This document shows positions 8,073-17,896 of a stretch of 37,250 nucleotides of DNA, in pieces. The DNA is from Sporosarcina ureae DSM 2281 (GTDB lineage Bacteria; Bacillota; Bacilli; Bacillales_A; Planococcaceae). Within the stretch, counting starts at the first letter, position 1, and each line of letters begins with the position of its first letter. The position numbers and the translations under genes are program-made. The stretch is from positions 12,074 to 49,323 of the forward strand of contig NZ_KE384396.1 in NCBI RefSeq assembly GCF_000425545.1. The letters run 5' to 3'. The notes under the pieces are model-generated. The model searched no databases, was not told where the DNA came from, and saw nothing but the letters and a program-made list of their open reading frames with translations.

Positions 8073-10166
8073 ATGGCTAACCAACCAACGAAATACCGCA
8101 AGTTTGTAGTAGGGGCTGCTTCAGCTGCACTAGTAGCATCAGCAGTAGCACCAGTAGCATTCGCGGCTGAATTCACAGATGTAAAAGACAACAACTCACA
8201 TAAAGCAGCGATCGACGCTCTTTCTGATGCAAAGGTAATCTCAGGATACCCAGACGGCACATTCCAACCTAACAAAACACTTACACGTTCTGACGTTGTA
8301 AAGTTGATGGGTAAATGGTTAGTGTCAGAAGGATATAAAGTTCCTACTGATTACAAAACTAAACCACGCTTCTCTGACTTGAAGACTACATCTAACGATG
8401 AGCTTCTAAAAATGTCTGCACTAGTGTATGACAACGGAGTATTCGTTGGTAAACCAGACGGTTCACTTGACGCTAACGGCGACATCACTCGTGAAAACAT
8501 GGCAATCGTTCTTGTACGTGCATTCGACCGCGTATACGACGTTGATCTAGTTTCTTACGTGAAAGCACAAGAATTCAACAAAGACGTTACAGACCTAGGC
8601 AAAGCGAAAGCTGAAGCTCGTCCTGCTATCGACGTTCTAGACTTCTTCGACATCACAAACCCAGCTGCACCTGAGTTCAACCCAAAAAATACAACAACTC
8701 GTGGACAGTTCGCTTCATTCCTTTACAAGACTACTCTAGTAGACTTTGATAAAGTAAATGGTGGCGGAGTTGTAGCTCCTGGAGTTGAATCTGTTAAAGG
8801 TATCAACGCTACTACAGTTGAAGTAACAATGAAGGACAAAGTTTCTAACATTGATTCTTTGAAATTCACTATTGACGGTTTGACTGTATCTAACGCTGCA
8901 GTTAAGCAAACTGACGACAAAACTATTGTATTGACAACTGCTACTCAAAAGGGTGGAGAAAAGTACACAGTTAAGTTGGATGGCAAAGAAATTGGTTCAT
9001 TCACTGGAATCGAAGCTGTAGTTCCAACTTCTTTGAAAATCACTAATGCTTCAGTACAAGGAAAAACTGGCCAACAAGCTATTCTTTCCGCTGATACCGG
9101 CGTTAAAAAAGCAGGAATTCCTGTAACATTTAACGTGAAAGCTGATACTTTAAACACAACTAACAAAGATCAAGTTTTCGAAGTTATGACTAATGAAGAC
9201 GGAATCGCAACATTCTCTTACACGCAGTATTCTGCAGGTAAAGATGAAGTAACTGTATATCCAACAGGAGCACCTACAGTACGTGACCAAGGTTTCGTAT
9301 TCTGGGGCGTTGATACAATTCTTAACATTGAAGACGTAACAGTTGGAAACACAATCGCTAACGGCGCTAACAAAACTTACAAAATCACTTACAAAGATGC
9401 AAAAACTGGCAAAGTAGAAGCGAACAAAACGTTTAACGTTTCTCTAGCAGAAAACATCAATGTAACTTCTGACAAACTTTCAAACGCTACAGTAAATGGT
9501 GTTAAAGTTTCTCAACTAGTTAATGATAAAGCTCCAAAAACTGCAACGGTTACTACTGACTCAAAAGGTGAAGCTACATTCACTGTATCCGGTACAAACG
9601 CAACTGCTACTCCAGTAGTATTTGGTTTAAACCCAAGCAATGGAAAAACTGCAGCTACTTACGAGTCTAACTTGTTGCAAGCAAAAGCTTCTACGGTTAC
9701 ATTCTCTGCACAACAAGCAGAATATGCAATTGAACTTACACGTGACGGTGGAGACATCGCAGCTAAAGGTGCTAGCAATGGCCGTAAGTATGACGTAGTA
9801 GTGAAAAACAAAGAAGGTAACATCGCGAAGAACGAAACCGTTAATGTTGCATTCAACGAAGACTTGGATCGCGTAATCTCTACTAATACACAAGCTCAAT
9901 TCATCAAAAAGAATGCTGATGGCACACAAGTGTACAATGGCAAGCAAATCTCTGTTAAGACTGACAATGAAGGTAAAGCATCATTCATTATCGGTAGTGA
10001 CGTTGAGAACGACTATGCAACTCCAATTGCATGGATCGATGTAAACACACCAAATGCAGTTGAAGGTAAATTGGATCAAGGCGAGCCATTCACAATTGCT
10101 TCAATTTCTTACTTCAAAGATGCATACCTTGACGGAGCAGCATTGAAAGTTTACAAAGGCAACTAA
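8073..10166 (+). CDS. S-layer protein with three SLH domains (upstream part, ends at in-frame TAA)
   Basis: Main surface-layer protein, N-terminal 697 residues. The signal peptide (about 1-31, ending AFA) is followed by SLH repeats at about 32-85, 99-152 and 172-222, including GYPDGTFQPNKTLTRSD and GKPDGSLDANGDITREN. The remainder is a chain of Ig-like beta domains, beginning with the VESVKGINATTVEVTM strand common in such proteins. Codon use is strongly biased, as expected for a very abundant protein. The frame ends at TAA 10164-10166 inside sequence that reads on without a shift into the next open stretch, so the intact protein would have been about 1177 aa. The start has a GAGGAGG site, and a clear promoter lies at 7964. 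The broken gene may be inactive, read through, or affected by a sequencing error. Confidence 0.93.
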   Translation: MANQPTKYRKFVVGAASAALVASAVAPVAFAAEFTDVKDNNSHKAAIDALSDAKVISGYPDGTFQPNKTLTRSDVVKLMGKWLVSEGYKVPTDYKTKPRFSDLKTTSNDELLKMSALVYDNGVFVGKPDGSLDANGDITRENMAIVLVRAFDRVYDVDLVSYVKAQEFNKDVTDLGKAKAEARPAIDVLDFFDITNPAAPEFNPKNTTTRGQFASFLYKTTLVDFDKVNGGGVVAPGVESVKGINATTVEVTMKDKVSNIDSLKFTIDGLTVSNAAVKQTDDKTIVLTTATQKGGEKYTVKLDGKEIGSFTGIEAVVPTSLKITNASVQGKTGQQAILSADTGVKKAGIPVTFNVKADTLNTTNKDQVFEVMTNEDGIATFSYTQYSAGKDEVTVYPTGAPTVRDQGFVFWGVDTILNIEDVTVGNTIANGANKTYKITYKDAKTGKVEANKTFNVSLAENINVTSDKLSNATVNGVKVSQLVNDKAPKTATVTTDSKGEATFTVSGTNATATPVVFGLNPSNGKTAATYESNLLQAKASTVTFSAQQAEYAIELTRDGGDIAAKGASNGRKYDVVVKNKEGNIAKNETVNVAFNEDLDRVISTNTQAQFIKKNADGTQVYNGKQISVKTDNEGKASFIIGSDVENDYATPIAWIDVNTPNAVEGKLDQGEPFTIASISYFKDAYLDGAALKVYKGN

Positions 10167-11606
10167 GAAACTTCTTCATTCCAAGGTAACGAAACAGCAA
10201 CATTCAAAGCATCTCTTGTGAACCAAAGTAACAAGACTATGCCTAATACTTCTATTAAGACTGTGTCTTACACAATCTTCAATACAGGTGCAAACAACGT
10301 AATCGTTGATGGTCAAACAATCTCACCAAACCGTAGCTTCACAGTTACACACGGAGCAGCAAACGCTGACCTTGATGTGAAAACTGTTGATGGTATGAGT
10401 TCATCAGTACGTGTACTAGCAACTGGTACAGCAATCGATACTGACGGTAAAGACTATGCATTCACAGCTAAAGAAGCTACTGCAACATTCACATCAACTA
10501 GTGTTGTTGCGGATCTATACACTGGTGTAGTTGATTCTTACAATACTGACAAGAAAGAACTTGTATTTGTAGGTAAGGATGCAGTTAAGTATGCTGGAGA
10601 AACTGGCAAAACTTATGAGTACAAAGGAATTGGTAACACACCAATTGCAACTGCAGAAAACTTCATCGATGAGTTGAAAAAAGGTAAAACTACAGTTACT
10701 CGTGAAGTAAAAGGTAACACAGTTACTTTCTATATCATTGAGCAAACTGCAGGTACAGCACCTGAAGATACAACTTCTGAAAAAGCAGCACTTAAGACTG
10801 CTGTTGATTCAGCAGATGCAGCAATTAAAGCGGCAGTTGTAGGAGATGCTCCTGGTAACTATTCACAGGCAGCAGTAGACACGTACAAAGCAGCAGTAGC
10901 AACTGCTAAAACTGTATTGAACGATGTAAACTCTACAGATGCACAGCTAAAAGCAGCAAAAGCTACATTGGATACTGCAACTAAAGCATTCAACGATGCA
11001 GTAGTTAAAGAAAATCCAGTAGCAGTAGCTAAAGCAGAATTGAAAACAGCTGTAGATGCAGCTAAAGTAAAAGCTGACGCAGCTAAAGTAGGAACTGCAG
11101 TAGGTGAATATACACAAGCAGCAGTTGATACGTATAAAGCAGCAATCGATGCAGCAACAGCGGTTTGGAATAAAGCTGACGCAACTGTTGAGCAAGTAAA
11201 TGCAGCTAAAACTACATTGGCTACAGCAACTACAGCTTTCGAAAATGCAGCAAACAAAGAAGAAGTTGGACAGAAGTTCGAAATCACGAATGCTGATATC
11301 ACTGGTCTTGACATCTTAGTTGGTCTTGGCGCTGGTACATTCGAAGTTGAAGGTACAGTAGCTAAAGAAGATCTTGGAAAAGTTTCAAAAGTTAAATTGA
11401 CATTTGAAGGTGGATTAAATAACCCAGAAAACCCTGGTGTTGATATTTCTTCTACTACACTAGATGTTGATGTAGATGCTGCTGGTAAGTTCTCAATTTC
11501 TGAGCTTGTTGGAACAGGAACTTACAAAACAGTTAAAGCTTCTTACACAGTTGATGGAACAGCAAAAGAAACAGCTGCTAAAAAAATCACTAAAAACGGT
11601 AAGTAA
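10167..11606 (+). pseudogene. Downstream part of the S-layer gene, same frame, after the in-frame stop
   Basis: The open frame continues from 10167 in exactly the frame of the 8073 gene (ETSSFQGNETATFKASLVNQ...), so it is the C-terminal 479 residues of the same protein, not a separate gene. A GTG at 10218 could be read as a start but has no ribosome binding site. It holds an Ig-like segment, then two tandem helical repeats of about 80 aa of the FIVAR type (about 10780-11023 and 11030-11262; shared words Y(S/T)QAAVDTYKAA and AAK(A/T)TL(D/A)TAT), and a final beta domain ending in a basic KKITKNGK tail. There is no LPXTG, as expected for an SLH-anchored protein. Confidence 0.85.
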
Positions 11607-11629
11607 GAAAAATTAAAAATTAGATATTA

Positions 11630-11667
11630 AAACTATGAACCTATTGGAAACAATAGGTTCATGGTTT
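11630..11667 (+). terminator. Hairpin between the S-layer gene and the 1294-aa gene
   Basis: A 17-bp stem (AAACTATGAACCTATTG and its complement, one G-U pair) with a GAAA tetraloop. It lacks a good T-tract and ends only 7 nt before the GGAGGG site of the next gene. It may act as a leaky terminator, an mRNA 3' stabiliser, or both, setting a lower level for the downstream gene. Confidence 0.65.
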
Positions 11668-11686
11668 AATAATTGGAGGGTACGTT

Positions 11687-14600
11687 TTGAAGAAATTCAC
11701 TAAAGTTTCAATGGCTACAGCATTAGTAGCATCAGCATTAGTACCAGTTGCAGCATCTGCTGCAGAAACAGATCAAGCACCTGCAGGTTTTTATAATATT
11801 AAAACTGGCGAAGTAGTAAAAGCTAATGCTTTCACATTCCTATCACCAACGAAGAAACTTGAAATCCTTATGAACGCTGATAAAGAATATTACTTCTTGG
11901 ACGGTTCTGGTAAGGCACTTGACCCTTCAGTATTGCTAACAGCAAAAACTAATGAAGACGTAGACTCTGCAAAAGAAGATAAAACAGTTGTAGAAGAACG
12001 TCATGATGTTAAGTTTACTGAAGATGGTAAAGTAGAAACACCGGCACCAGTTGAAACTGTTGTTGAATCGGTAATGGCGATTAACGGTACAGTTACAGTA
12101 ACATTTGATAAGGACGTCACTGAAGTTCCAGAAGGCCTTTCTGTTAAAAAAGATGGAGAAGCACTAGAACTATCTGCTGACGCCTTTTCTGTAGTTGACG
12201 GAAAAATTGCAATCACTGTTCCTAAAGTAGAAGCTCCAGAAGAAGGAGTAACAGAGGTTACGTATGCAGTAACATTAGGTGAAACAACTAAAGAAGTTAC
12301 ACTAAAAGTTACAGCTATGACTGAGTTAGAACCAACACAAGAAGAAAAAGCTTTACAAGCAGCAGAAGCAGCAGTATCTGCATTTGAAGCGAAAGTAAGT
12401 ACAGCTGAATTGGCTGAAGAACTTGTTACTGACCGTGACAAGCGTGAAGAAGTAGCAGCTTCATTTACACCGGCTGCCAACAAAATTCAAGAAGTTAAAG
12501 GTGAGCAGAAACAAGCATTGCTTGATCGTTTGGATGCAGCTAATGATGTAGTTATCGCAGCTGGTTCTGTCAGCAGCTTGCAGGCAGCAACTGCTGATCT
12601 AACAGAAGATACACTTGCAGATGCTAAGAGCCAGTTGACTAAGACACAGAACCTTCTAAACCATGTTGCTGAAGGAACTGTAAAAGATGCGCTTCAGGCA
12701 TTAGTAACTGCAGAATCTGATAAGATTGATGCTCTCCAAGCTGACCTAGATGAAGCTGCAAAAATTGCTCAGGCAATCGCTGATGCAGAAGCTGCAATCG
12801 CGGATCTTCCTGAAACGATCACTCTAGCGGACAAGCAAGACGTTGCTGATGCACGTGCATTGGTTGAGGCAGCATTGGCACTTGACGAAAATGCAGCTAT
12901 CGCTAACTTAGACACATTAGTAGCAGCTGAAGAAGCAATCGAACAATTAGAAGCTGACGAAGAAGCTGCTGCTCAATTGGCAGCGGCTAAAACTGCAGCT
13001 GAGGAAGCGATCACTGACCTTCCTACAGTGGAAGAGTTGACGCTAGATGATGAAGCAGCTGTAGAAGCAGCCCGCGAACTAGTATCTGCGTTTACGGACC
13101 TTGGCGGTACTGACACAGATGTTGAAAACCTTGCCACTCTTGAAGTACTGGAAGATCAACTTGATGTGCTGAAAGCAGAAGCTGAGTTAGATGCAGCAGT
13201 TTCAGCAGCACAAGAAGCAGTTGATGCACTTACACTTGCATCAGCAACAAATGTTGATTCACAAGAAAAAGTAGATGCAGCGACAGCCCTTGTTAAACCT
13301 GCTAAAGATGCAATTGCAGCGGTAACAGCTCTTAATGCAGAAGCTGACGTAACAGCTCTTAACAATGCGGTAGCAACTGCTATAGAAAATATTGCAAAAG
13401 CAGAAGCAGTTCTAACAGCAAAAGCGTTAGTTGTAACTGCACAAGAAACTCTTCTTGATACAGATTTTACAGCAGCACAAGAAGCGGTAACTGCTCTTCC
13501 AAATTCTGATGCAAAAACATTAGAGAATGCTAAGTTAATTGAACTACAAGAAACTCGCACTGCAATTCTTGCAGCAGTAAAGAGTGAAGGAAACAATGTA
13601 GAATTATTTAAAGCATTACAAGCTGCTCCATTTGAGGGTGCGTTATCTGAAAACATTGCTGGTTATAAAGCCGATCTTGCTAAACTAGAAGGTGGACAAC
13701 CGGCTTCACTTACTGAAGTGCAAAATGTTATTGATGCAGTTAACGAATCGGCAGCAAAAGCTAGTCTAGCAGAGAAAGTAGAAACAGCTAACAATAAGGT
13801 AGCTACAATTACACATTACGCGACAACTACTTCTGAACTGCAAACTGCATTCGAAGAATCAGTTGCAGCAGCACAAGAAGCAATCGATGCACTTCCAGCA
13901 GATTATAAAGTTAATGAAGAAGACGAGCAACCACTTGTTGCAACACTTCAAGCTAAAGTTGATACGCAAGTTCAACTTAACACAGAATATGTAAATAACG
14001 TTACACCAATTAATGCTGCTGCTGAAGCAGGTAATGAAATTAATCTTAATACTCAACTTAACGCAGCTGCTATTGAAAACTTAATTACTGGTAATGTTGA
14101 CGAGTATGTCACAGCTATTAGCGGTTCTGAATTTACAACTCTAGAAGAGATTCAAAATGTAGTTGATATTGTAAATGCTAAAGTTCTAGTAGAAGGATTA
14201 ACAACAACTGATGCTGATTCTGGTTTAACAGCTCTTGCTAAGGGTGTAGGACAAGATGAAATTTCTGCGGCTAAAGCTCTTGTGGAAGCACTACCTGATA
14301 CAGTGAATGCGGAGACTGGTGAAGCAACTCCAGGAGATGTTGAAGTTGGATTACTGGAAGATATTGCAGCAGCACAAGCTTTTGTGGATGCTCTAAACAT
14401 TAAGGATCAAGCTGGATTAAAAGCAGCATTAGAAAATGTAAATATTGTTAACCTGAAATTAGTCGAGAGCTTTGAAACTACTGAAAAAATTAATGTAACA
14501 CGTGCAGTTTCAATTGATGGTGGAAACAACACAATTACATTTAAAGGTGATGCTACTGGCTGGAATAGTAACTTTGTACTTCAGGTTTATAACACTGGTG

Positions 14601-15571
14601 AAGGTACGACTACTATTAGCAATTTAAAACTAACAGGTGCTGATGGTGGCCTATTAGTTAATGGTGCAAAAGTAGTATTGTCTGGAACAATTGATGTATC
14701 TGGAAACGAATTTGGTGGTATTGAATCAGGAAAAGGTTCTGATGTAGAAACGAATCCATCACTGGATGTAACAAATGCAACTTTAGTTAATACTACAGAA
14801 GCATACGGATTACCAACAGTTTGGGAAGATGGAGTAACTGAGACAGTTGTAGGTTTCGAAGGAACAGAGATTACAAAAGGTTCTCAACCACAATATTATT
14901 TGGTAGAAGAGAATTCTATTGATCCACTTCCAGCACAACAAGAAGCAGCTGTAACAGCAGCAGAAGAAGCAATTGCTAATCTTCCAACTGTTGAAGATTT
15001 AACACTTGAAGATACAGTAGCAGTAGAAGCTGCACGTGCTTTAGTAATTGAAGCAATAGATCTAAATGAGTCGGCTGAAATTGAAGGGGTAGACAAGCTT
15101 GAAGCTTTAGAAGCTCAACTTCCTATCCTTGCTGAACAAGATAAAGTTGCGGATATTTTAGCAGCCGAATCAGCTGCTGAATTACAGCCTTTACTTGTTA
15201 ACTTGAACCAAGGTGTATACAATAACTTAACTTCTGTACAACGTTTAGAAGTTGCTAACTTATTCTTAGATACTCTTGCTGAAGATACTTTTGAATCACT
15301 TCAATCTATTTCTGAAGCATTAGTTATTGAGGTAGGCGTTAAAGCTTCTGATGATACAAATGCAACAGGTTACTTTGCACTTCTTGCAGTAGTAAATGAA
15401 GCAACTTCTATTACTGATACTCGTGATGCGTTGGCTGAACTTGGCAATGAGACGTTTGGTACTATGTCTGCAAGTGAAAAGCTTGTTGCATCTGAAAATG
15501 TATTGAATGCAAAGCCTGAAACAGGTTATTCTTCTATCGCTCAAATTGCTAATAATTTTACGGCTCAATAA
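11687..15571 (+). CDS. Large exported repeat protein with shared N-domain and beta-helix segment
   Basis: A 1294-aa protein starting at TTG (GGAGGG site 6-7 nt before). The signal peptide covers 1-26. Residues 31-117 are the unrecognised N-domain (APAGFYNIKTGEVV, FTFLSPTKKLEIL, YYFLDGSGKAL, LLTAKTNED, VVEERHDVKFTEDGKV) shared with the genes at 26815, 29893 and 33150. An Ig-like domain follows (about 125-215), then long Ala/Glu-rich helical repeats. One repeat type of about 60 aa (AEEAI.DLPTVEELTLDD...VEAARELV) occurs three times, near 12760, 13000 and 14945. Around 14470-14900 is a parallel beta-helix-like segment (TRAVSIDGGNNTITF, TTISNLKLTGADGGLLVNG). No SLH and no LPXTG are present. It is probably cotranscribed with the S-layer gene and could be an S-layer-associated protein; function is unknown. 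Confidence 0.9.
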   Translation: MKKFTKVSMATALVASALVPVAASAAETDQAPAGFYNIKTGEVVKANAFTFLSPTKKLEILMNADKEYYFLDGSGKALDPSVLLTAKTNEDVDSAKEDKTVVEERHDVKFTEDGKVETPAPVETVVESVMAINGTVTVTFDKDVTEVPEGLSVKKDGEALELSADAFSVVDGKIAITVPKVEAPEEGVTEVTYAVTLGETTKEVTLKVTAMTELEPTQEEKALQAAEAAVSAFEAKVSTAELAEELVTDRDKREEVAASFTPAANKIQEVKGEQKQALLDRLDAANDVVIAAGSVSSLQAATADLTEDTLADAKSQLTKTQNLLNHVAEGTVKDALQALVTAESDKIDALQADLDEAAKIAQAIADAEAAIADLPETITLADKQDVADARALVEAALALDENAAIANLDTLVAAEEAIEQLEADEEAAAQLAAAKTAAEEAITDLPTVEELTLDDEAAVEAARELVSAFTDLGGTDTDVENLATLEVLEDQLDVLKAEAELDAAVSAAQEAVDALTLASATNVDSQEKVDAATALVKPAKDAIAAVTALNAEADVTALNNAVATAIENIAKAEAVLTAKALVVTAQETLLDTDFTAAQEAVTALPNSDAKTLENAKLIELQETRTAILAAVKSEGNNVELFKALQAAPFEGALSENIAGYKADLAKLEGGQPASLTEVQNVIDAVNESAAKASLAEKVETANNKVATITHYATTTSELQTAFEESVAAAQEAIDALPADYKVNEEDEQPLVATLQAKVDTQVQLNTEYVNNVTPINAAAEAGNEINLNTQLNAAAIENLITGNVDEYVTAISGSEFTTLEEIQNVVDIVNAKVLVEGLTTTDADSGLTALAKGVGQDEISAAKALVEALPDTVNAETGEATPGDVEVGLLEDIAAAQAFVDALNIKDQAGLKAALENVNIVNLKLVESFETTEKINVTRAVSIDGGNNTITFKGDATGWNSNFVLQVYNTGEGTTTISNLKLTGADGGLLVNGAKVVLSGTIDVSGNEFGGIESGKGSDVETNPSLDVTNATLVNTTEAYGLPTVWEDGVTETVVGFEGTEITKGSQPQYYLVEENSIDPLPAQQEAAVTAAEEAIANLPTVEDLTLEDTVAVEAARALVIEAIDLNESAEIEGVDKLEALEAQLPILAEQDKVADILAAESAAELQPLLVNLNQGVYNNLTSVQRLEVANLFLDTLAEDTFESLQSISEALVIEVGVKASDDTNATGYFALLAVVNEATSITDTRDALAELGNETFGTMSASEKLVASENVLNAKPETGYSSIAQIANNFTAQ

Positions 15572-15626
15572 TTCAAGAATCTTTTATTCTCTTGTGGCCT
15601 ATTGATCTGCTTGAGAGAATGTCAAG

Positions 15627-15659
15627 AAAGGACTAGCCTTTGGGGTAGTCCTTTTTTTT
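15627..15659 (+). terminator. Terminator after the 1294-aa gene
   Basis: AAAGGACTA pairs with TAGTCCTTT around a GCCTTTGGGG loop and is followed by a run of T. A very similar hairpin lies at 16624-16657, after the next gene. Confidence 0.85.
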
Positions 15660-15711
15660 ATACATACATCCTTTATAATAGAGATAAAGTAAGTTCATAG
15701 GAGGAACTAAT

Positions 15712-16611
15712 ATGTTTGATTTTTCTAAACTGCCAATCAGTCATGCGAGACCGTTAGTAGGCATAGCAACTGGACTGGAAGGTTTACGCTGCACGGCTAA
15801 AGAAGGAATCAATGAAGGAAAGTTATATAAAGAACTTAATAAGCAGCTTACTCTGTTGGAAACAAGTCAAGATATCCATGAAGATGAGCTGATGGCAATT
15901 GAACAAGCCTCTAATGGTTTTGTTGCCGCATTGGAAGAGAAGGAAGAAGTGCAGTTGCGTATCGATTGGATGCAATGCTTATATAATGTCAAGACTTCTT
16001 TAGCCTCTGCCACCACTTCTACAGAAGCAGATGGATTGCGTGCAATGCTAAGCTCTGTTCAAACGTGTCCATTAAAATCGGAACTGCTCAATGAAATAGA
16101 GCGACTGACTGTTTCGCTGCCACCAAAAAGTGAACCAACCCAAAAGAGTGTGCACGACCAGGTAATGGAAATTGCTATCGAGCAAGCTGGAACAAGCTTT
16201 ATCAACCTTGGTAGAGCAGGTCGAGAGCATGTCATTGGGGAATTAATCAAGAAATTCGGCAAAGATGTACCGCTAATTTCTATTAAAGAAGCAGTCTCTT
16301 CACTTGAACATGAAGTCGACGAATTGGCTAAGATAGCAGATGTACAGACATTGCAGATTAAATTGGAGACTTTACCGCTGTCCAACTATTCACATCTTTC
16401 TCCGGAGCGAAAACAGATGGTTGCAGAGCAATTGCTCGAAAACAAAAAGTGGAAAGGGTTAGCTTCACTGGATCGACTGATTCATCAATTAGATGCAAAA
16501 TTAAGTGCAGTAGAAAAACAGGAAGAGTTAAAGGCAATGAGCAACCATTCTCCCGTAATTCTAAACATCAAGCACCTTGACAGCAGTAAGATCCTATTTA
16601 ATAGCTTGTAA
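15712..16611 (+). CDS. Conserved-looking hypothetical protein, helical, cytoplasmic
   Basis: 299 aa, start ATG with a perfect AGGAGGAACTAAT site. I do not recognise the family. The protein has no signal peptide or membrane segment and is predicted mostly alpha-helical, with Leu/Glu/Lys-rich stretches (KELNKQLTLLETSQD, LEHEVDELAKIADVQ, DRLIHQLDAKLSAVEKQEEL) suggesting coiled coils and perhaps oligomerisation. Two cysteines (near 26 and 88) do not form a metal motif. The gene has its own hairpin terminators on both sides and stands alone between the surface-protein block and the recombination block. Base composition differs from the S-layer genes (less biased codons). The similarity of the two flanking hairpins makes it look like a gene cassette, but that is inference. 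Confidence 0.8.
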   Translation: MFDFSKLPISHARPLVGIATGLEGLRCTAKEGINEGKLYKELNKQLTLLETSQDIHEDELMAIEQASNGFVAALEEKEEVQLRIDWMQCLYNVKTSLASATTSTEADGLRAMLSSVQTCPLKSELLNEIERLTVSLPPKSEPTQKSVHDQVMEIAIEQAGTSFINLGRAGREHVIGELIKKFGKDVPLISIKEAVSSLEHEVDELAKIADVQTLQIKLETLPLSNYSHLSPERKQMVAEQLLENKKWKGLASLDRLIHQLDAKLSAVEKQEELKAMSNHSPVILNIKHLDSSKILFNSL

Positions 16612-16623
16612 GAAGTGATTAAA

Positions 16624-16657
16624 AGAAAGGGTCTGGTCTTTGGGTTAGTCCCTTTCT
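16624..16657 (+). terminator. Hairpin after the 299-aa gene
   Basis: GAAAGGG.CT pairs with AG.CCCTTTC around GGTCTTTGGGTT. It shares loop and stem words (CTTTGGGGTAGTCC versus CTTTGGGTTAGTCC) with the hairpin at 15627-15659. Confidence 0.7.
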
Positions 16658-16689
16658 GGTTCACCTGCTAAACCGTTTTAACTCAACTT

Positions 16690-16765
16690 TCATCCATATA
16701 TTATAATCCCGATATCAATCGTAAAGCCTTACTTCCCTTAACGGAGGTAGGGCTATTTCTATTGG
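16690..16765 (+). repeat. Hairpin leader motif, copy 1
   Basis: TCCATATATTATAAT, then about 30 nt, then a stem CCTTACTTCC / GGAGGTAGGG with a 5-nt loop (CTTAA) ending in the AACGGAGGT word. It precedes the radC-like remnant. Related copies lie at 17207-17275 and 17897-17950. Confidence 0.6.
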
Positions 16766-16776
16766 AGGGATTGTAT

Positions 16777-17132
16777 ATGAAGAAAACGTACGGTTTGAAA
16801 ACGGAACAGCTGGCATGGTCGGTGGTGAAAGAGGAAGGGCAGGTACCAAAGCACGTGCCTGCAAAGCGTGTAGACATTGTGTCGTTGCGCTTGTTGAAGG
16901 AGTCGAGTTGCTGTACAAGGATCGGTCGATTCGCAGCCCAGAGGATGCATACAATTTGTTCAAGCAGTTCCTTGGAGAACTGGACCGAGAGTATTTTGTT
17001 GTCATGTGTCTCGATGTAAAGAGCCAGCCGACGGCAATCAATGTCTGCCACATCGGCAGCTTGAATTCTAGCATTAAAACAATGTGCCTGTGCATCACAC
17101 AACTCAGACACTATTCTGGTAATATGATGTAA
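16777..17132 (+). pseudogene. radC: RadC-like (JAB/MPN) gene remnant, frameshifted and truncated
   Basis: Start ATG with a GGAGGG site. The first frame reads MKKTYGLKTEQLAWSVVKEE through VDIVSLRLLKESS. The match then moves to the next frame as LLYKDRSIRSPEDAYNLFK and LDREYFVVMCLDVKSQPTAI, both typical of the RadC family. One missing T near 16908-16909 explains the shift, since restoring it gives ESSLLYKDRS. The similarity stops after CHIGSLNSSI (about 17075), just before the family's metal-binding H-x-H...D motif; the remaining 18 codons are unrelated. So the gene is dead even if the frameshift is an error. RadC-like proteins of this short type are frequent on mobile and plasmid DNA, which fits the recombinases that follow. 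Confidence 0.75.
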
Positions 17133-17144
17133 GGTAAAATACAG

Positions 17145-17182
17145 GAAACGATCAACTGTCTTTCGTGATGGTTGGTCGTTTC
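17145..17182 (+). terminator. Terminator after the radC remnant
   Basis: GAAACGATCAAC pairs with GTTGGTCGTTTC (12 bp, one G-U pair) and is followed by TTTTATCTGTTT. Confidence 0.75.
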
Positions 17183-17206
17183 TTTTATCTGTTTCTACTG
17201 CCTTTT

Positions 17207-17275
17207 TATCCATATATTATATTCCTGAATACAAACATTCATGTCTTACTTCCATCAACGGAGGTGTTCTGCCTC
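17207..17275 (+). repeat. Hairpin leader motif, copy 2
   Basis: TCCATATATTATATTCC, then the stem ACTTCC / GGAGGT with loop ATCAAC. The outer stem pairs of copies 1 and 3 are partly lost. No intact gene follows. Confidence 0.5.
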
Positions 17276-17896
17276 CCGCTTTTTGCAGAAAGGAAACGTA
17301 AACCTCTCCACAAGATTCCTCCCTTCCCTCCTCCTCACTGAAATGAAATATTGTGGCTGTCCATCTTAGTCTTTAACATGGCAGGTAAAGGTTTCCCAGG
17401 TAACTGTCGGGACAGTGGATGACAACACTTATGGTGTAATGTGGTTGGAAATGAGAGAGGATTTTCGCATATTGCGTATCACAGTGTAAGAGATCTCTTT
17501 GGTAACACCCTTTTAAATTGATGAAATTATAGCTCTCTCTCTGGCAACATTACAAAAATCCAAAAGAAGAATGTCTGATCTTAATATAATGGAGTTCAAG
17601 AGGAATTGGTTTAGAAGTTTTTTATGAATGTATAATTTACAGCATTTCTGGAGAGAGTGTGATTACAAAGCCGTGTTGCCTATATTCAACGAGACAAAAA
17701 ATGTTTCCTGCAAGTGATCAGCGATCACTAAGGACATGACCCGATGGGTTATTGTTCAAGCACCAACAAAAATAATTAAGCGGAGAAAATGCTGGAAACA
17801 CAATTGCAGAAATGATAGATTCTTTACACAGAATCGGCTGCATATCGCGTGATAGCTGAACTTATCAAATAAATAGTCAAGAAATTTTATAAAAAA
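17276..17896. other. Gene-poor, decayed stretch
   Basis: No intact gene. A 39-codon open frame at 17370-17489 reads like a protein (VSQVTVGTVDDNTYGVMWLE...) but has no start, and I cannot name it. A small palindrome AGTGATC-AGC-GATCACT lies at 17713-17729. The rest is AT-rich with many stops on both strands, consistent with remnants of earlier genes of the mobile block. Confidence 0.45.

Noticed and set aside
10218..11606. Independent gene starting at GTG 10218
   Set aside because: It is in the same frame as the S-layer gene, lacks a ribosome binding site, and the protein similarity continues upstream to the TAA; it is the second half of a broken gene.
17713..17729. Short palindrome as an attachment site
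   Set aside because: Seven-base arms are too short and I found no second copy at a boundary.
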